A stretch of 64,000 bases of DNA. It comes from Boswellia sacra (lineage: Eukaryota; Streptophyta; Magnoliopsida; Sapindales; Burseraceae). The stretch lies in contig SNVD02015992.1 of assembly GCA_013180625.2 (NCBI GenBank), forward strand, positions 1 to 64,000. Reading direction: 5' to 3'. A program made the translations under genes and the position numbers. Positions 10,644 through 21,753 of this stretch are shown here, one piece after another (positions within the stretch are counted from its first letter, which is position 1; each line of letters begins with the position of its first letter). The notes beneath the pieces are model-generated. The model searched no databases and was not told where the DNA came from. It worked only from the letters and a program-made list of their open reading frames with translations.

Positions 10644-11145
10644 GGAACACGATCATAAACTTAATGTGCGAATAAACATAATTGTTTGATTTATTATTAT
10701 TCGGTGTGTAATTCTGTAATTGAGTAATTGTTGAATGCGTATGATTTAATATAATGTTAGAATCTTTCCTACTGGGCTTTATGCTCACCCCCTCCCTCCA
10801 CAGGTACACAGAAATATGTTCATACTAGTGATGTTCCAGAGGTTTCCTAGGGAGTCTGGAGTCTACATGCATACGATGATTTTTTTTTTTTTGGGACTGT
10901 CTTGATTCTCCTAGCTTGTGATGGGAGATTTTGTTATGTGACTATCAACTCATGTATTGATTTTAGTCACCTGTATATGTAAAGTTTATTTTGAACAACT
11001 AGTCATATGTTGTAATGAATTCATGTGATGTATTAAAAAAAAAAGAAAGAGAAAAATGAGATATTGATGATGTACTTTTTATTAATTTCTTATTCAATCA
11101 CCCATAAAGTCTCAAAAATAGGAGATGTTAGGGTGTGACAGTTTC

Positions 11146-11745
11146 AAACCATACAATGCTTTGTGAAGCTTGTATACAAAATTTGGATGTCTAGGATCAA
11201 CAAATCCTTTAGGATGTTCAACATAAGCCTTTTCATTAAGATAGCTATTCAAGAAGGTTGTCTTAATATCCATTTGAAACAACTTAAAGTTTAACAAGAG
11301 ATTCAATTCTAGCAACAGGTGCAAAGATTTCTTCAAAATCAATAATCTTGTGCAACTAACCTAGTTTTGTTTCTAATAACTTGCCCATTTTCATCAATTC
11401 TATTTTTAAAAATCCATTTTGTTCGTATAACATTTGAATCTTTTGGCCTAGGAACTAACACCCATACTTTGTTTCTTTCAAACTGATTTAATTCTTCTTG
11501 CATTGCACTTATCTAGACATCTTTTTTAAAGCGTCATTGACATTCTTGGTTCTATTAAAGAGACATAACAAAAATGACTGACCATATTTCTCACATTGCT
11601 TCTCTTTTTTATTGAACTTTCTGGACTTCCAATGATTGAAGTTGTGGGATGTGCCTTTTGTGTCCAAGAAGGTGGATCTCTTCTAATAACAATATCCCTT
11701 ATTTGATTTATGTCCAAATCAATATTGTCTGATGGTTCAGTTTTG
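11146..11745 (-). pseudogene. Copia-1 reverse transcriptase, N-terminal part
   Basis: Minus-strand translation shows the copia RT start: the FKLFQMDIKTTFLNSYLNEK block and the HPNFVYKLHKALYGLK block immediately beside the Tekay insertion. Further upstream comes the linker with the SSIIGSPE-like block and NMVSHFCYVSLIEPR. These match Copia-2 at 42700-43200. Several stops and frameshifts interrupt the frame. Confidence 0.82.
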
Positions 11746-11746
11746 T

Positions 11747-13140
11747 CTAAGTTAACTGCAGTGATTGGTTAGTTGTAACTGGCTCTAACTTGCTGTCTGC
11801 GGTAGCTGAGTTTAAATCTTCTGCAACCTCTACATTCTCTGTCAAACTAATAATCTCCTTTTCCTGTGAATAAACGGAGAAATCATCAGTATCATCAAAC
11901 ACCACATTGGCTGATTCCATTACGGTCTCAATCCTCAAATTATAAACTCTAAAAGCTTTACTGTTTATTGAATAACCAACAAACACTCCCTCATCACTTT
12001 TAGCATCAAACTTGCCCAACTGCTCCTTATCATTCAATATAAAGCACCTATAATAAAAAACATGAAAATATTTGAGGTTGGACTTCCTTCCCTTTAGAGT
12101 TTCATAGGGAGTTTGCATCGTTCCAGGTCTTAAGAACACTCTATTAGAGATGCAAAATGCTGTGCTAATAGCCTTTCCCTATATCTTTTTTGTCAGCTCT
12201 TTGCTATTCAACATCATCCTTGCCATCTCTTATAGAGTCGTATTCTTCCTCCCTACCACTCCATTTTGTTCGGGGTTCATTGGAGTTGAAAATTCATGAG
12301 ATATTCCACGAAATTTACAAAAATCTACATAGGAAACATTTCTGAATTCATTCCCATGATCACTTCTAATTTTTATGATTCCACCAATGTTTCTGTTTTG
12401 TTCATTCTCAAGTTTAACACATAAGTTCTTGAAAACTTTAAATGTGTCAAATTTTCTACAAATGAATTCAACCCAAGTAAACCTTAAAAAATCATCAACA
12501 ACAACAAAAACATACCTCTTTCCAGCAATGCTATCAATTTGCATGGGTCCTATGAGATCCATATAAAGGAAGTTTAAAATTTTAGAAGTGCTAAGGTGTG
12601 TGTTAGAGCTATGTGATTCTCTTATCTGTTTGCCCAATTGACATGGTCCACAAATACCATCTAGTTTGTCATCAAAAGTAGGAACATCTTTAACTATACT
12701 AGTCCTAGTTAACTTAACTAAGTCCTTATAGTTTATGTGTCCTAACTTTGGTGCCATACCTCTAAATCAGATATCTTAGCAAAAAATGCATTAATGTTTG
12801 TTAATAAATAGCAATTGTCATTTGATCGAGTGCCTTCAAAAAAACAATTTCCATGTTTGTCTAAAACCATGCACTTACTTTAAGTAAAATTTACCTCAAA
12901 CTGATCATCACAAATTTGGCTTACACTAATTAGATTAGCTTTTAGTCCTTCAACAAACAATACATTTTTCAACTTAGGCAAGTCGTCAACGCACAAGGTA
13001 TTACCTAGCATTTTGCTTTTAGCTCCATCACCAAACGTGACTGTCCCTTCCTTAGAAGATCTGATGTCTTTCAAAAAGTTATTGTTCCCTATCATATGTC
13101 TTAAATATTCGTTGTCAAAATACCAAGAATCATTAGTTGT
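11747..13140 (-). pseudogene. Copia-1 integrase, pre-integrase and protease region
   Basis: Read on the minus strand: the protease-like WYFDNEY (DSG in active copies, so the active site is altered), the ISQICDDQFEVNFT segment, and the pre-integrase LGHINYKDLVKLTRT..CGPCQLGKQ zinc region. The integrase core follows, with YVFVVVDDFLRFTWVEF, IRSDHGNEF and PEQNGVVGRKN (VERKN in active copies, so the catalytic Glu is replaced by Gly). The C-terminal part with the GRKSNLKYFHVF block ends near 11747. The order PR-INT-RT confirms copia. Confidence 0.87.
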
Positions 13141-13199
13141 GGATTTTAAAGCAGTAAATGCAACATTGCATATAGTTACCTATTTCTTAACCTAACTAG

Positions 13200-14960
13200 T
13201 TGAGTCTTAGGTAACTATTTGAACTATTTAGATTTCTTATGTAATAATTTCAATAACTTACAACATCTAGGTCTAATGTGACCTTTGACACCACAAAAAT
13301 AGCAAGCAGGAACAAATTTGATTACTTTTTCTAGACTTGACTTAAAAGAACTCATAGGTGAGACAAAAATTTCTTTACCTTTCGAGCTTGATTTTGTGTC
13401 ATTTGAGCTTCAATCTAAAATGTTAGTTGAGACTTTAACGAAAGCAGTTTTGAAAGTTGAAGCAATATTACCTTCATTGAATCCCAAGCTATGCTTATTT
13501 GTACTTTTTCTCCCAAGACTTAAAACTTGATCTAATAGTGTTGAACTAATTTTAAGTTCTTCAATACACTTATGAGCATTAGCAAGTTCAGATTTAAGTT
13601 TCTCAATTTCTTCAATTTTTTGGTTCACAACAGTCTCCAATCTACTCATGTAATCTTCAGCATATGCTTTCTCACATCTAAGAACTCATCTATCTTTCTG
13701 TAGATTATTGACTTGCACTTTTTGTTTTTTTTTTCATGTTTCATAAAGCACATTATAAGCCAATTGAAGTTCCACACATGATAATCAGTTTCCTCCTCTG
13801 CATCTGATTCATCACTGTCTGATCTATTTTGCCCAGATATGTCATACACAACTATTTTGCCTTTATCAAATACATTGCCAGTAAATGCTACAAAGTTACT
13901 GGAATGTTCATCTTCATCAGACTCTATTTTAAAATCATCACTCCAAGTTGCACACATGCCTTTGTCCATCCTTGTCTTGTAATTGGGACACTCATATTGT
14001 ACATGTTCAAATCCCTTGCATTCGAAGCATTATATTTTGCCTTTCTTGTTTGGTTTCTCTTACATATTCTTGGTTAGTTCTTTGAGAAATGTCTTTACGT
14101 CAAAGCTCCTCGCTTTCTGGGCTCTCTTAGAATTTTTCTTCTTGAGATTCTTTTTCATATATTTGACAAAGTTCTTTGTCAAGTATACAATTTGCTCATC
14201 ATTTGAATTTGAATTTTCATTTTAATTTTTTTTGAAGCAGTAGAAAAAGCAATGCTCTTTTCCTTCTTTCTGGATTTTAGTCACATCTCATACACTTGAA
14301 GAGAACCAAGCAGTTTATCAACCCTCATGGTCTTCATATTATTGCTTTCTTCAACGACTATAACCTTAGGCTGAAATTTATCTGATAAAGATCTAAGTTC
14401 CTACAATTTTAGCCTTAGAATATTCATCACCAAGCATGTAAGTAGCATTAGTTATCTCACAAAGTATAGTACGAAAATCACTCATATACTCATCTTCATG
14501 CATAGTAAGATTTTCAAACTTTGAAGTTAAGGTAAGTAATTTTGAATCTTTTACCTTCTCTTTACCTTCGTGCTTTACTTGGAGAATATCCTATGCTTGT
14601 TTTGCGGTTGTGCACTTTGAGATCAATCCAAATTGTTGAATATTGACAGCATTGAAAATGACATTGATTCCTTTAGAGTTCTAGCTGGAAAGTCTATATT
14701 CGACTTTAGACCATTCATTTTCTAGTTTCTCAACTTGATGCCTAGCTTCATTGGTCTTCGTTGGTGGTGTCCATCCATTAGCAACACTGGTCTAGACTCT
14801 ATCACCAAGGGATTTCATGAAGATCTTCATTTTAACCTTCCAATAGACATAATTCCCATCTTCGAGTAATGATGGTTGAATTACTGAACTTCCATTCCAT
14901 AGTCCTTCTATACCTGCAAAAGAAATGTTTGACCTACACTTGTATGTCAATGTACCTGTT
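13200..14960 (-). pseudogene. Copia-1 gag
   Basis: The minus strand from about 14900 downwards gives a copia gag domain in several frames (segments such as SDKFQP and the VKHEG-like block are recognisable). It is followed by a CCHC knuckle CFECKGFEHVQYEC near 14000, an acidic serine-rich tail (13650-13970), a coiled-coil stretch (13410-13650) and a second cysteine cluster near 13270-13310. The two cysteine clusters separated by a coiled coil also occur in Copia-2. It is heavily frameshifted. Confidence 0.78.
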
Positions 14961-15540
14961 GTGATATCAATTGATAGTTTTTGCAGTATGGATAGTTAAC
15001 AATAACTTAACTGAAAATAGTAAAGTAAAATGGAACAGAAGATTTTACATGGTTTGGCTATAAACTAGTCTACATCCATGGGCAACAAGAGTTGCAGTCT
15101 ACTATGCTATATATGTTTACACTCACTTAGGACTCTTTACAGTGGTAGACACCCACTCACTCACTAACCTAATTTATGCAAACTTGACCAACCTTAATCA
15201 CAGCCACCGTCTTTCACACACTCTTTTGCTGTTGCACTTCATAGTTATGAATGATGTAACTAAAAAATGTGGGAAAGCATATCTTAATCATTAAGATAAT
15301 TCTAATCAAGTAAGTGATTGCAATCAACTAAGATAATCAATTACTTAAGATAAGTATCAAAAATATCTTAATCTTAATTGTGATTGGCAAAGCTTACCAA
15401 AAATCAATCAATCAAACTTTTCCTAAAATAAATCTATCATAATGCATTAGAAAAAAGAATAAGACATATGTTTTTATCACAAGTTTGACAAAATAAATGT
15501 TGATCACATGCATTGCAAATTGCCACTTGTCACATTGACA
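14961..15540 (-). repeat. Copia-1 5' LTR with degraded primer site
   Basis: The position and sequence match the Copia-2 LTR: the segment 'acatggtttggctataaactagtctacatcca' parallels 46588-46617, and 'ttttatcacaagtttgacaaa' parallels 47370-47390. A decayed tRNA-Met primer site (TGATATCACAAC on the minus strand) is at about 14960-14971, and the LTR starts near 14974. The far end is uncertain because similarity fades around 15540. It lacks the heptamer array found in the Copia-2 LTR. Confidence 0.65.
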
Positions 15541-15669
15541 CTAAAAATAATGAGCAAGCACTTACTAAGAAAGTTCACCGCATATGCTTCCGTCTTTGTA
15601 GCCTAAAAGCCTCGACAAATACTAGTCATGGTACAATTAAATATGAATTTCCTGGATATTTACTCGAAT

Positions 15670-15674
<5 letters not shown>

Positions 15675-15722
<48 letters not shown>
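15675..15722. repeat. (AT)n microsatellite
   Basis: A pure AT dinucleotide run of about 24 units. The ORF ending here (YIYIYI tail) is produced by the repeat and is not a gene. Confidence 0.97.
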
Positions 15723-15726
<4 letters not shown>

Positions 15727-15811
15727 TTATCAAGCTTAAACCATATGCCCAGGGTCAAACCACCTGATTCGTGGCTATTGATAACTTTTAATTAATTGAT
15801 TACATTCCAAA

Positions 15812-16200
15812 TGACATCGTTTAATTAAAAAGAATAATGGAATAATATTAAGTTAGGATTTTTTAATAATTAAAAAGTTGTTCAGGGAGCACTAAGTTCG
15901 GTTCAGCAAGGAGCTTTCACATGTAAGGTTTATTCGCTCTGTCGCCATAACTTGGATTTCTTAATTTAATTATTTAAGAATAATCAAATTTCACTCAGGT
16001 TGCTGGGTTGTGGGCAAAAACTAAGGGGTTCGAATGCTTATGGGCTCAACGAAGTGCAGAAAGAGTCAACTCTGTTTGTCTCTGTCAGGGCCACTCATGT
16101 AGTGCAAGGCCTACTATTGAATATCAGACTTTAATTTCTTTGAGAACCTAATTATTATTATTACGATATAATTTAAGTGACCGGACCAGCACATGTTTCT
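15812..16200. repeat. Diverged direct duplication, copy 1
   Basis: This block shares an ordered series of words with 17984-18360: a 'taatattaagttagga' start, 'cactcaggttgctgggttgt', 'gggcaaaaactaagg', 'gggctcaac', 'tgtttgtctctgtc', and 'attgaatatcaaact' near the end. Indels separate the words. I recognise no coding content, so its nature is unknown. It could be a duplicated ancestral flank or an unclassified repeat. Confidence 0.75.
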
Positions 16201-16844
16201 ATTAATTAAGAGTAGGCAACTTCAAACGATCATTATGTGAATCTAGACTTGGAAGAAACACGATGCAAAGCTGACTGTATCAAATTCTATTGCCCATCCC
16301 GAAAAATTTTTTGGGATTTAAATCCCAGGACTGGGCCAGGGAATTGAATCCGAGGCTTGGAATTTTTTTTTTTTTTGAAAGTTTCATGTAAATAATCTGT
16401 TTTGTTACTTATATTTGATTTTCCATTTATTTAAATTATCAAGTTTAGCCTGGTGGTCTCTTGACACTTTGTGTAAACCATATGAACAATTATATGTAGT
16501 TTCTTTGGTTTAGGAAATTTTGCCTGTTTGGGATTGCTGTGCTGTAAGAAAAATCAACTGTTAGCTGTGCTATCTCAAAAAGTTATAGATATTTGGTAAA
16601 TTAACTTTTAAAATTGTTATGCTTCCCAAAAGCTATGAATATATGTTTGATAAATTTGATTTTCAAAATATCAATTTCAAAAAACTTACTAAAATGTACA
16701 TAATTTTGATAAAAAATAATTATTATAATATCTAAATAATTTAATGTTAAAATAATTAGATTATTTTTTAAATATTAAAAATAAATAAAATAATTAATAT
16801 ATTCTATTTTTATTATTAAAACTAATAAAATAAAATAGAAATCA
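16201..16844. other. AT-rich spacer with no recognised gene
   Basis: It contains a short palindrome around 16308-16335 (GGGATTTAAATCCC) and long AT-rich runs. I see no coding frame or recognisable element. Confidence 0.6.
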
Positions 16845-17150
16845 AAAGCAGCAGTTAGAGTTACTGTCGCCGGTACATAGTGCATACGGCGACACCGCCA
16901 CCATCAGAGAAGTCTTTGAAGGATGCTCTCTCTATATCCATCATCATCTCCTCCATTTACGGTGGCTATTAACGGGATCCAGCGATTAAAGTTTTAGCCA
17001 CCATAACTTCAACAACTATATCTCATCAATAGCCATTATAAATGGAAGAGATGATGACGGATATGGAGAGAGCATCTTTCGATGACTTCTTTGGTGGTGA
17101 TGGTGTTGTCGGATGCAGCAGCCTGCGACAGTAACTCCAGTAGCTGTTTT
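16845..17150. repeat. Fold-back element: about 120-bp inverted repeats around a short loop
   Basis: The arm 16845-16970 (starting 'aaagcagcagttagagttactgtcg') is the inverted, roughly 80% similar counterpart of 17031-17150, leaving a loop of about 60 bases. Both arms have the words TTACTGTCG, GATGCTCTCTC, CATCATCTC and CATTTA in the same order. Transcribed from either side it would form a long imperfect hairpin. The arms are more GC-rich than the flanks. It may be a MITE or fold-back transposon, and no target duplication was established. Confidence 0.8.
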
Positions 17151-17983
17151 TTATTTTCCAGAAAAATAATTTTAATAATAATTTTGAAAAGAATTTAAAA
17201 TTTTAATTTATTAAATACTTTTAAAATTCTAATATTGAAGTGATTCTTGGATTTATATTATATAAGAAGGACAATTTTGGTATTTTAGTTTATTCAAATT
17301 TTACTTTTCAAAATCAAATTTTCAAAAATTGTCCCTTACCTGTCTCTGTAATCTAATACAAAAATTACCACCTGAGCACTAGGACCAATGTGAGTAGGAT
17401 CGCTTGGCAGGGCTTCATAATTGGAAAAACGAGCACCATCGAAATACATGCCACTCAACCAAAGAAAAATAGCTTCTTGGAGTAGTAGCCTTTTGAACAA
17501 TCAATTTTTAAAGGATTTATCAAACATCCAAATAGCTTTTGCTAGTAGCAGAATTCAAAAGTTGTTATGCAATAGCAAGGCCAAACATAGGTTTTGTTTA
17601 AAAAATTGAATTGGCAATTTGGTTGGGCTGGGCTCACTACACTTATTTTTTGTTGGGCTTCACTTAGCTTAGTCTGGGTTGGATGGTTGTTAGAATGTGT
17701 TGTATTTATAATTGATTTGATTGGGCCTTAGAGATATTGAATCATAAAATTGAAAATTTAATTTAATTATTTTGGGCTAGAGAACATGATCCCCATCTCC
17801 TATCCGACCACGGATATCCAAAAGTTTTCTCGGAGATTAGACTACAATTTGCACCATAGTTTTCTTGGTAAGTTAACTTTCGACTTTTATTTTTCAAATT
17901 AAGATTGATGAGATTTTGAATTGTGACTCTGATAACATTATCCAACTAGTAAAAACATAAACTTTGAAGAATGATTGAACTAA
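17151..17983. other. AT-rich spacer with no recognised gene
   Basis: The stretch is largely AT-rich, with a somewhat less AT-rich patch at 17600-17700. Short ORFs here lack any recognisable domain and are bounded by non-coding composition. Confidence 0.55.
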
Positions 17984-18360
17984 CATCGTTTAAAAAGAAG
18001 AATAGAATAATATTAAGTTAGGATTTGTTAATAATTACATTTGTTCAGGAAGCACTAGGTTAAGCTCAGATTTCTTAGTTTGATTATTTGAGAATAATTA
18101 AATTTCAACTCAGGTTGCTGGGTTGTACTCCTTTTTGTGGGCAAAAACTAAGGAGTTCGACTTCAAATGCTTAAGGGCTCAACAAAATGCAGAAAGAGGA
18201 GAAGCTGTACCAGTGTCAACAATGTTTGTCTCTGTCGATAATGAATCTCAAGGCCACTGATGCAGTGCAAGTCTCTGCTATTGAATATCAAACTTTCTTT
18301 GATAACTTATTATCATTATTAGGATATAATTTGAGTAACCGCCCTATGTTTCATTAACAC
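17984..18360. repeat. Diverged direct duplication, copy 2
   Basis: This is the partner of 15812-16200, in the same orientation and about 2.17 kb away. It has small insertions relative to copy 1 (for example 'actcctttt' after the 'gctgggttgt' word). The fold-back element lies between the copies. Confidence 0.75.
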
Positions 18361-18636
18361 TTTTCTTTGATAGCTAAATAATATAATTGAAGCACAATAG
18401 CACACAACCAGTGATACTGGAATGCATACCAAAGACCAATCGCTTAAAATTCCATTGCAATCAGAGTATCTTAGTTAGCATCAAAATCTTTCAAAGTGTT
18501 TTTAAAAGCATGTGCATTTATTTTATTTTATTTTTGGCTAGCATATTGAGATTGTTTCAAGAATACATGCTTTTATCTTTTAGTTATCTATTCATAAAAA
18601 GTATAATTCATTAAAGGGTTAAACAAGGGCTTCTTT

Positions 18637-18840
18637 CTATACTTCTGTAGAGGCTACATACCCGCATATATGGCCACAAAAAAGGACGCCATCAACTCGT
18701 TCTTTTCTCCCAGGGCACATCCCAGCTTTCACTACAAAGCCTGGAAACTCCCAAAAGTTGTAAACAGAGGCACCACCATTGTAGCGGCTTTCAGCTAGTT
18801 TTCCAATCCAGACGAGGAGGCCGTTTGATTCAACCACTTA
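18637..18840 (-). pseudogene. Coding-like fragment of unknown protein
   Basis: A 66-codon minus-strand frame differs from its surroundings: balanced base composition, varied residues, and Gly-, Trp- and Cys-rich blocks (NGGASVYNFWEFPGFVVKAG, FCGHICGY). It has no convincing start context and no neighbouring exons that I can join to it. I do not recognise the family. It is probably a captured exon or gene relic; a chance ORF remains possible. Confidence 0.3.
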
Positions 18841-19649
18841 AGTCTGAATTTATTTAGATTTTAGTGATTTAAATATATAATTTTTCTTGTTTTAATTTTT
18901 AATCACTTAATTTCAGACAAAAGAGGTTGAATTGAAAAAGTGAAAATATTCCACATTTTTATTTGAAACGTCTGAATATCTAAAAATACAATAATCACCA
19001 TTCTTTATAAAATCAAAATAAATTATTATTTAGTTTTCAATTAATTTAATTTTTTCAACAAAACATATTTAATAAAATATTTGAAAAGTAAATATAAATT
19101 GGATATGCATTCTATGTTACCGACTGGCGGCGGCCACTGGCCACCTTCCAATCACTGGTGATGTTGCATGTCAGGTGACATAATAGTCAAAATGATCTTC
19201 GTTTAAAGTTTTGTTCAATCATGCATCTATAATCAGCAATTAGGTTGTCGTTTTATCGAAAAAGGCCAAAATATTTTCGGCGCTGGGATATCTTGCCTTT
19301 TTGTGGCCAAACGCCTAGCCTATGTCAAAAACTTCTTGCTAGCTTGATATATTGTCTCTTGATGATCACTATATGATATGTAGTGTCGCTAGACGTGCCA
19401 TACATATGGCAGAGGATGGCGGCAACGTCAACTCTCTGACGGTTTCTCCTTTTCTCTAATTTTTTTTAATTTTTAAAGTAAAATAAATAAATAAAAATTA
19501 TATATTTACATAAATATATGTAATTGATTTTATTATAATGGATTTTCTATATACTAATAGATTCCTATTTTTATAATAGGTAAGTTGACTATTATATTTA
19601 ATGCATAATAGATTTATTCATATATATTTTAGGGTCAATTCCACAAAAC
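18841..19649. other. Non-coding spacer
   Basis: AT-rich sequence with one GC-rich patch at about 19120-19160 and another at 19400-19440. No gene, RNA or element could be supported. Confidence 0.55.
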
Positions 19650-20165
19650 TCCTCTAAGGTTTATCAAAATCTCATATGACCATCTTTAGTTTTGAAAATT
19701 CCACATACTTCCTTTCTTCATTGAGAACCGTTAAAAATTTCTGTTAAAAATGTATATTTTTCTAAATTACCCTTAAATGTCTATTAAAAATATTTAAAAT
19801 TCTAAAAATCTAAATATATAAATTAGAAAAATAAAGAAATTACCTTAAAAGACTTAAACTTTATAAAAAAAAATTGTTAAATTTAACAATTTTTTTTTAA
19901 GTTTATACATCATTTATTATGGTAGTAATTTTTTTAAGACTTACTAGAATAGTTATTGATGGAAGACTATTAGCAATTTTTTAGCAAGTCTTGAGTTTTA
20001 TTTTTATTTTTTATTTTTATTAAAATTTTGAGTATCTTTGAATAGTTAACTATGAACAATTTGAAAAATTTATATATTTTTTAACGGTTCTTAATGAAGG
20101 AGGGAGGTGTGTGAGATTTTTAAAACTAGAAGTAGTCATGTGAGATTTCAACGAACCTCAACCTA
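19650..20165. mobile_element. MITE-like element with about 90-bp terminal inverted repeats
   Basis: The left end (about 19655-19745) contains 'atcaaaatctcatatgacc', 'tagttttgaaaattccacatactt' and 'cattgagaaccgttaaaaa'. The reverse complement of the right end (about 20070-20160) contains the same words with substitutions ('gaaatctcacatgacta', 'cattaagaaccgttaaaaaa'). The interior is AT-rich and has no transposase. Exact ends and target duplication could not be fixed. It is non-autonomous, possibly Mutator-derived given the long TIRs. Confidence 0.65.
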
Positions 20166-20577
20166 CTTTCAACTATTGAGATTCAATCTAACATGCATAA
20201 TTTATGCACCTCGGAAATGACAAGTGTTAGATTAAATCTTAACAACTGAAAATAAGTTAGTGCCTTGTAATTTGTGTGTAAATTTGAATTTTCAACTTGG
20301 CTCCTTTCAACTTCAACGCATGCTACTTCAACCAACTTCAAGTTTTATGGTTAGGATTAGCTTTTTCAGGATGATTTATATATCGGGAAAGAGTATCCAA
20401 TAATTAAAAATAATAATTGATTCAATTGTGAAATTAATTAAGTAAAAAGATCATGTACACTACAGAGATGTAATGTTGTCTTTGTGATGAGGATTCTTCG
20501 TAATAAAATATTCTTAGCCGTAGCTTGATAAGTTAGTCGTGGATGGACTCACATTTACTTGTATATATTATATATAG

Positions 20578-20776
20578 GAGGGCTTCTTTTAAAACAAAAT
20601 TTTAACACAATTTATTTATATAAATTTATAATAATTGATCTCACAAAATCCAATGATTAAGATTGAAAATTAACAAATTATATTTAATGCTGTCCACTCA
20701 TTAATCATCTCAATCATTAGATTTTATAGATCAATGATTAAAATTTTATGTTTAATTTTGTATCAAAAGATGCAAC
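20578..20776. mobile_element. Small MITE with inverted termini
   Basis: The left end 'cttcttttaaaacaaaatttt' pairs with the reverse complement of the right end 'gtatcaaaagatg' region, and inner words 'ccaatgattaagattga' and 'tcaatcattagatttta' are also inverted counterparts. About 200 bp long, no coding capacity. Confidence 0.55.
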
Positions 20777-21480
20777 AATTTTTTTTTTAATGCTTATAAA
20801 TAAATTCACTTACATTGTTTCTAACATTGTATATCAAATAAATCACTTATAAATTTTTCAAGAGGGTAGTGCCATATAAACCTCTACCCACCCCTTTTTT
20901 AAGTAAATAATAATTTTCTAAGAAAATAAAATTTTATCTTAAAAACACATCAATAGTTTTTTACAAAAGTATATCTAATCACACTAAAAATACAAAATTG
21001 ATAAATCAATATTGATCACATTAAAGAGCGATTAAAGCATAAAAATTTTATTAAAATTTGATGAAACAAGTGATTTCTATGAAAAATATATTTGTACTAA
21101 CAAATCACCTGGTTAATGAATATAAATATTAAACTATTAAATTTCTGTTGTTTATATGGACATTTTATTTGAAATTATATAGATTTTGGATAAAAATTTA
21201 ATAATTCTAATCCAAAATAAAATGGTAAATGTATTGTATTTAGAATGGGGGTGCCATGAGGAAGGCACTTTATGGGTTCATATTATCTCCTCACCCATGT
21301 TAAAAATCTCCTATTATCTAAAAAATTTACCAGTTGGACCCTCTGCCACCATCGCTTTGAATAAACAAACGTTAACAAACTTTTGAAAATGAAGGACAGT
21401 CTGTGAAATTTAGTAGCCTCCCTTGTCATTAGATTCTCCAAGAGAGATTTTTTATAAGAGGTGAGAGACAATCTAAATAA
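20777..21480. other. AT-rich spacer downstream of the NUB1 homologue
   Basis: No recognisable gene. Short ORFs at 21186-21471 overlap on both strands without domain content. Confidence 0.5.
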
Positions 21481-21753
21481 TTTTTAAAAAGTAGAAAGAA
21501 ATGAAGAAGACAAAACAGGGCACTGCCCTTTAATTATATACATTCACAGCATAACTTATTTCTATCATTATGGTGGAAAAGACTAGTATTTTCCTCTACA
21601 TTGCTTGTCAGAACTGTTTATCCTACTACTCCAGACTCCAAATAATTTAAGCTCATCATAAACATAAATATTGACATCTACTTCTGGAGTCTGGCCTAGA
21701 GCAAGACATACCATAAATTTATTCACGAACTGGGAGAGGAGAGTGAGGCCCTT

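Larger units (their letters stand above)
2605..11140 (+). mobile_element. Complete Ty3/gypsy chromovirus (Tekay/Del-type) with GTTTC target duplication
   Basis: The element is 8536 bp and has both LTRs (2605-4379 and 9219-11140), a tRNA-Met primer site, gag with zinc knuckles, protease, RT, RNase H, integrase, a C-terminal chromodomain and a polypurine tract. The 5-bp word GTTTC lies immediately outside both ends (2600-2604 and 11141-11145), and the Copia-1 RT reads across the insertion. The order PR-RT-RH-INT-chromodomain and the 'gggacgaaat' pre-PPT sequence fit the Tekay/Del chromovirus clade. It is inactivated by about twelve in-frame stops and two frameshifts. Chromodomains of this clade are known to steer integration into heterochromatin. 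Confidence 0.96.
9219..11140 (+). repeat. 3' LTR of the Tekay element
   Basis: The repeat is 1922 bp, begins TGTAGAG and ends GGGTGTGACA, and is highly similar to the 5' LTR. It is 147 bp longer, mainly through a segment near 9855-9905 and a third copy of the hairpin repeat. Scattered substitutions between the LTRs show that the insertion is not very recent. It ends at the GTTTC target duplication in Copia-1. Confidence 0.95.
1..15540 (-). mobile_element. Copia-1: Ty1/copia Sirevirus-like retrotransposon, decayed and split by two insertions
   Basis: Read on the minus strand, the domain order is 5' LTR, gag, protease, integrase, RT, RNase H, the Ty1/copia order. The RNase H and gag regions closely parallel those of Copia-2 (41266-47652), and the long coiled-coil, acidic gag tail fits the Sirevirus (SIRE/Maximus) lineage. 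A solo LTR at 750-2165 and a whole Tekay element at 2605-11140 interrupt it, each flanked by a 5-bp duplication of Copia-1 sequence. Without them the visible element is about 5.6 kb. Its 3' LTR lies beyond the left edge. Many frameshifts and stops make it non-functional. The right limit is approximate. Confidence 0.88.

Noticed and set aside
10159..10809. 216-codon minus-strand ORF, the longest after the transposon genes
   Set aside because: It runs across the heptamer array and the hairpin repeats of the 3' LTR; the 5' LTR equivalent is broken and no domain is visible.
15513..15725. 70-codon ORF ending in a Tyr-Ile run
   Set aside because: The tail is the AT microsatellite and the rest lacks coding character.
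16308..16335. Possible tRNA B-box or small palindromic RNA gene around GGGATTTAAATCCC
   Set aside because: No A-box, acceptor stem or cloverleaf could be formed around it.
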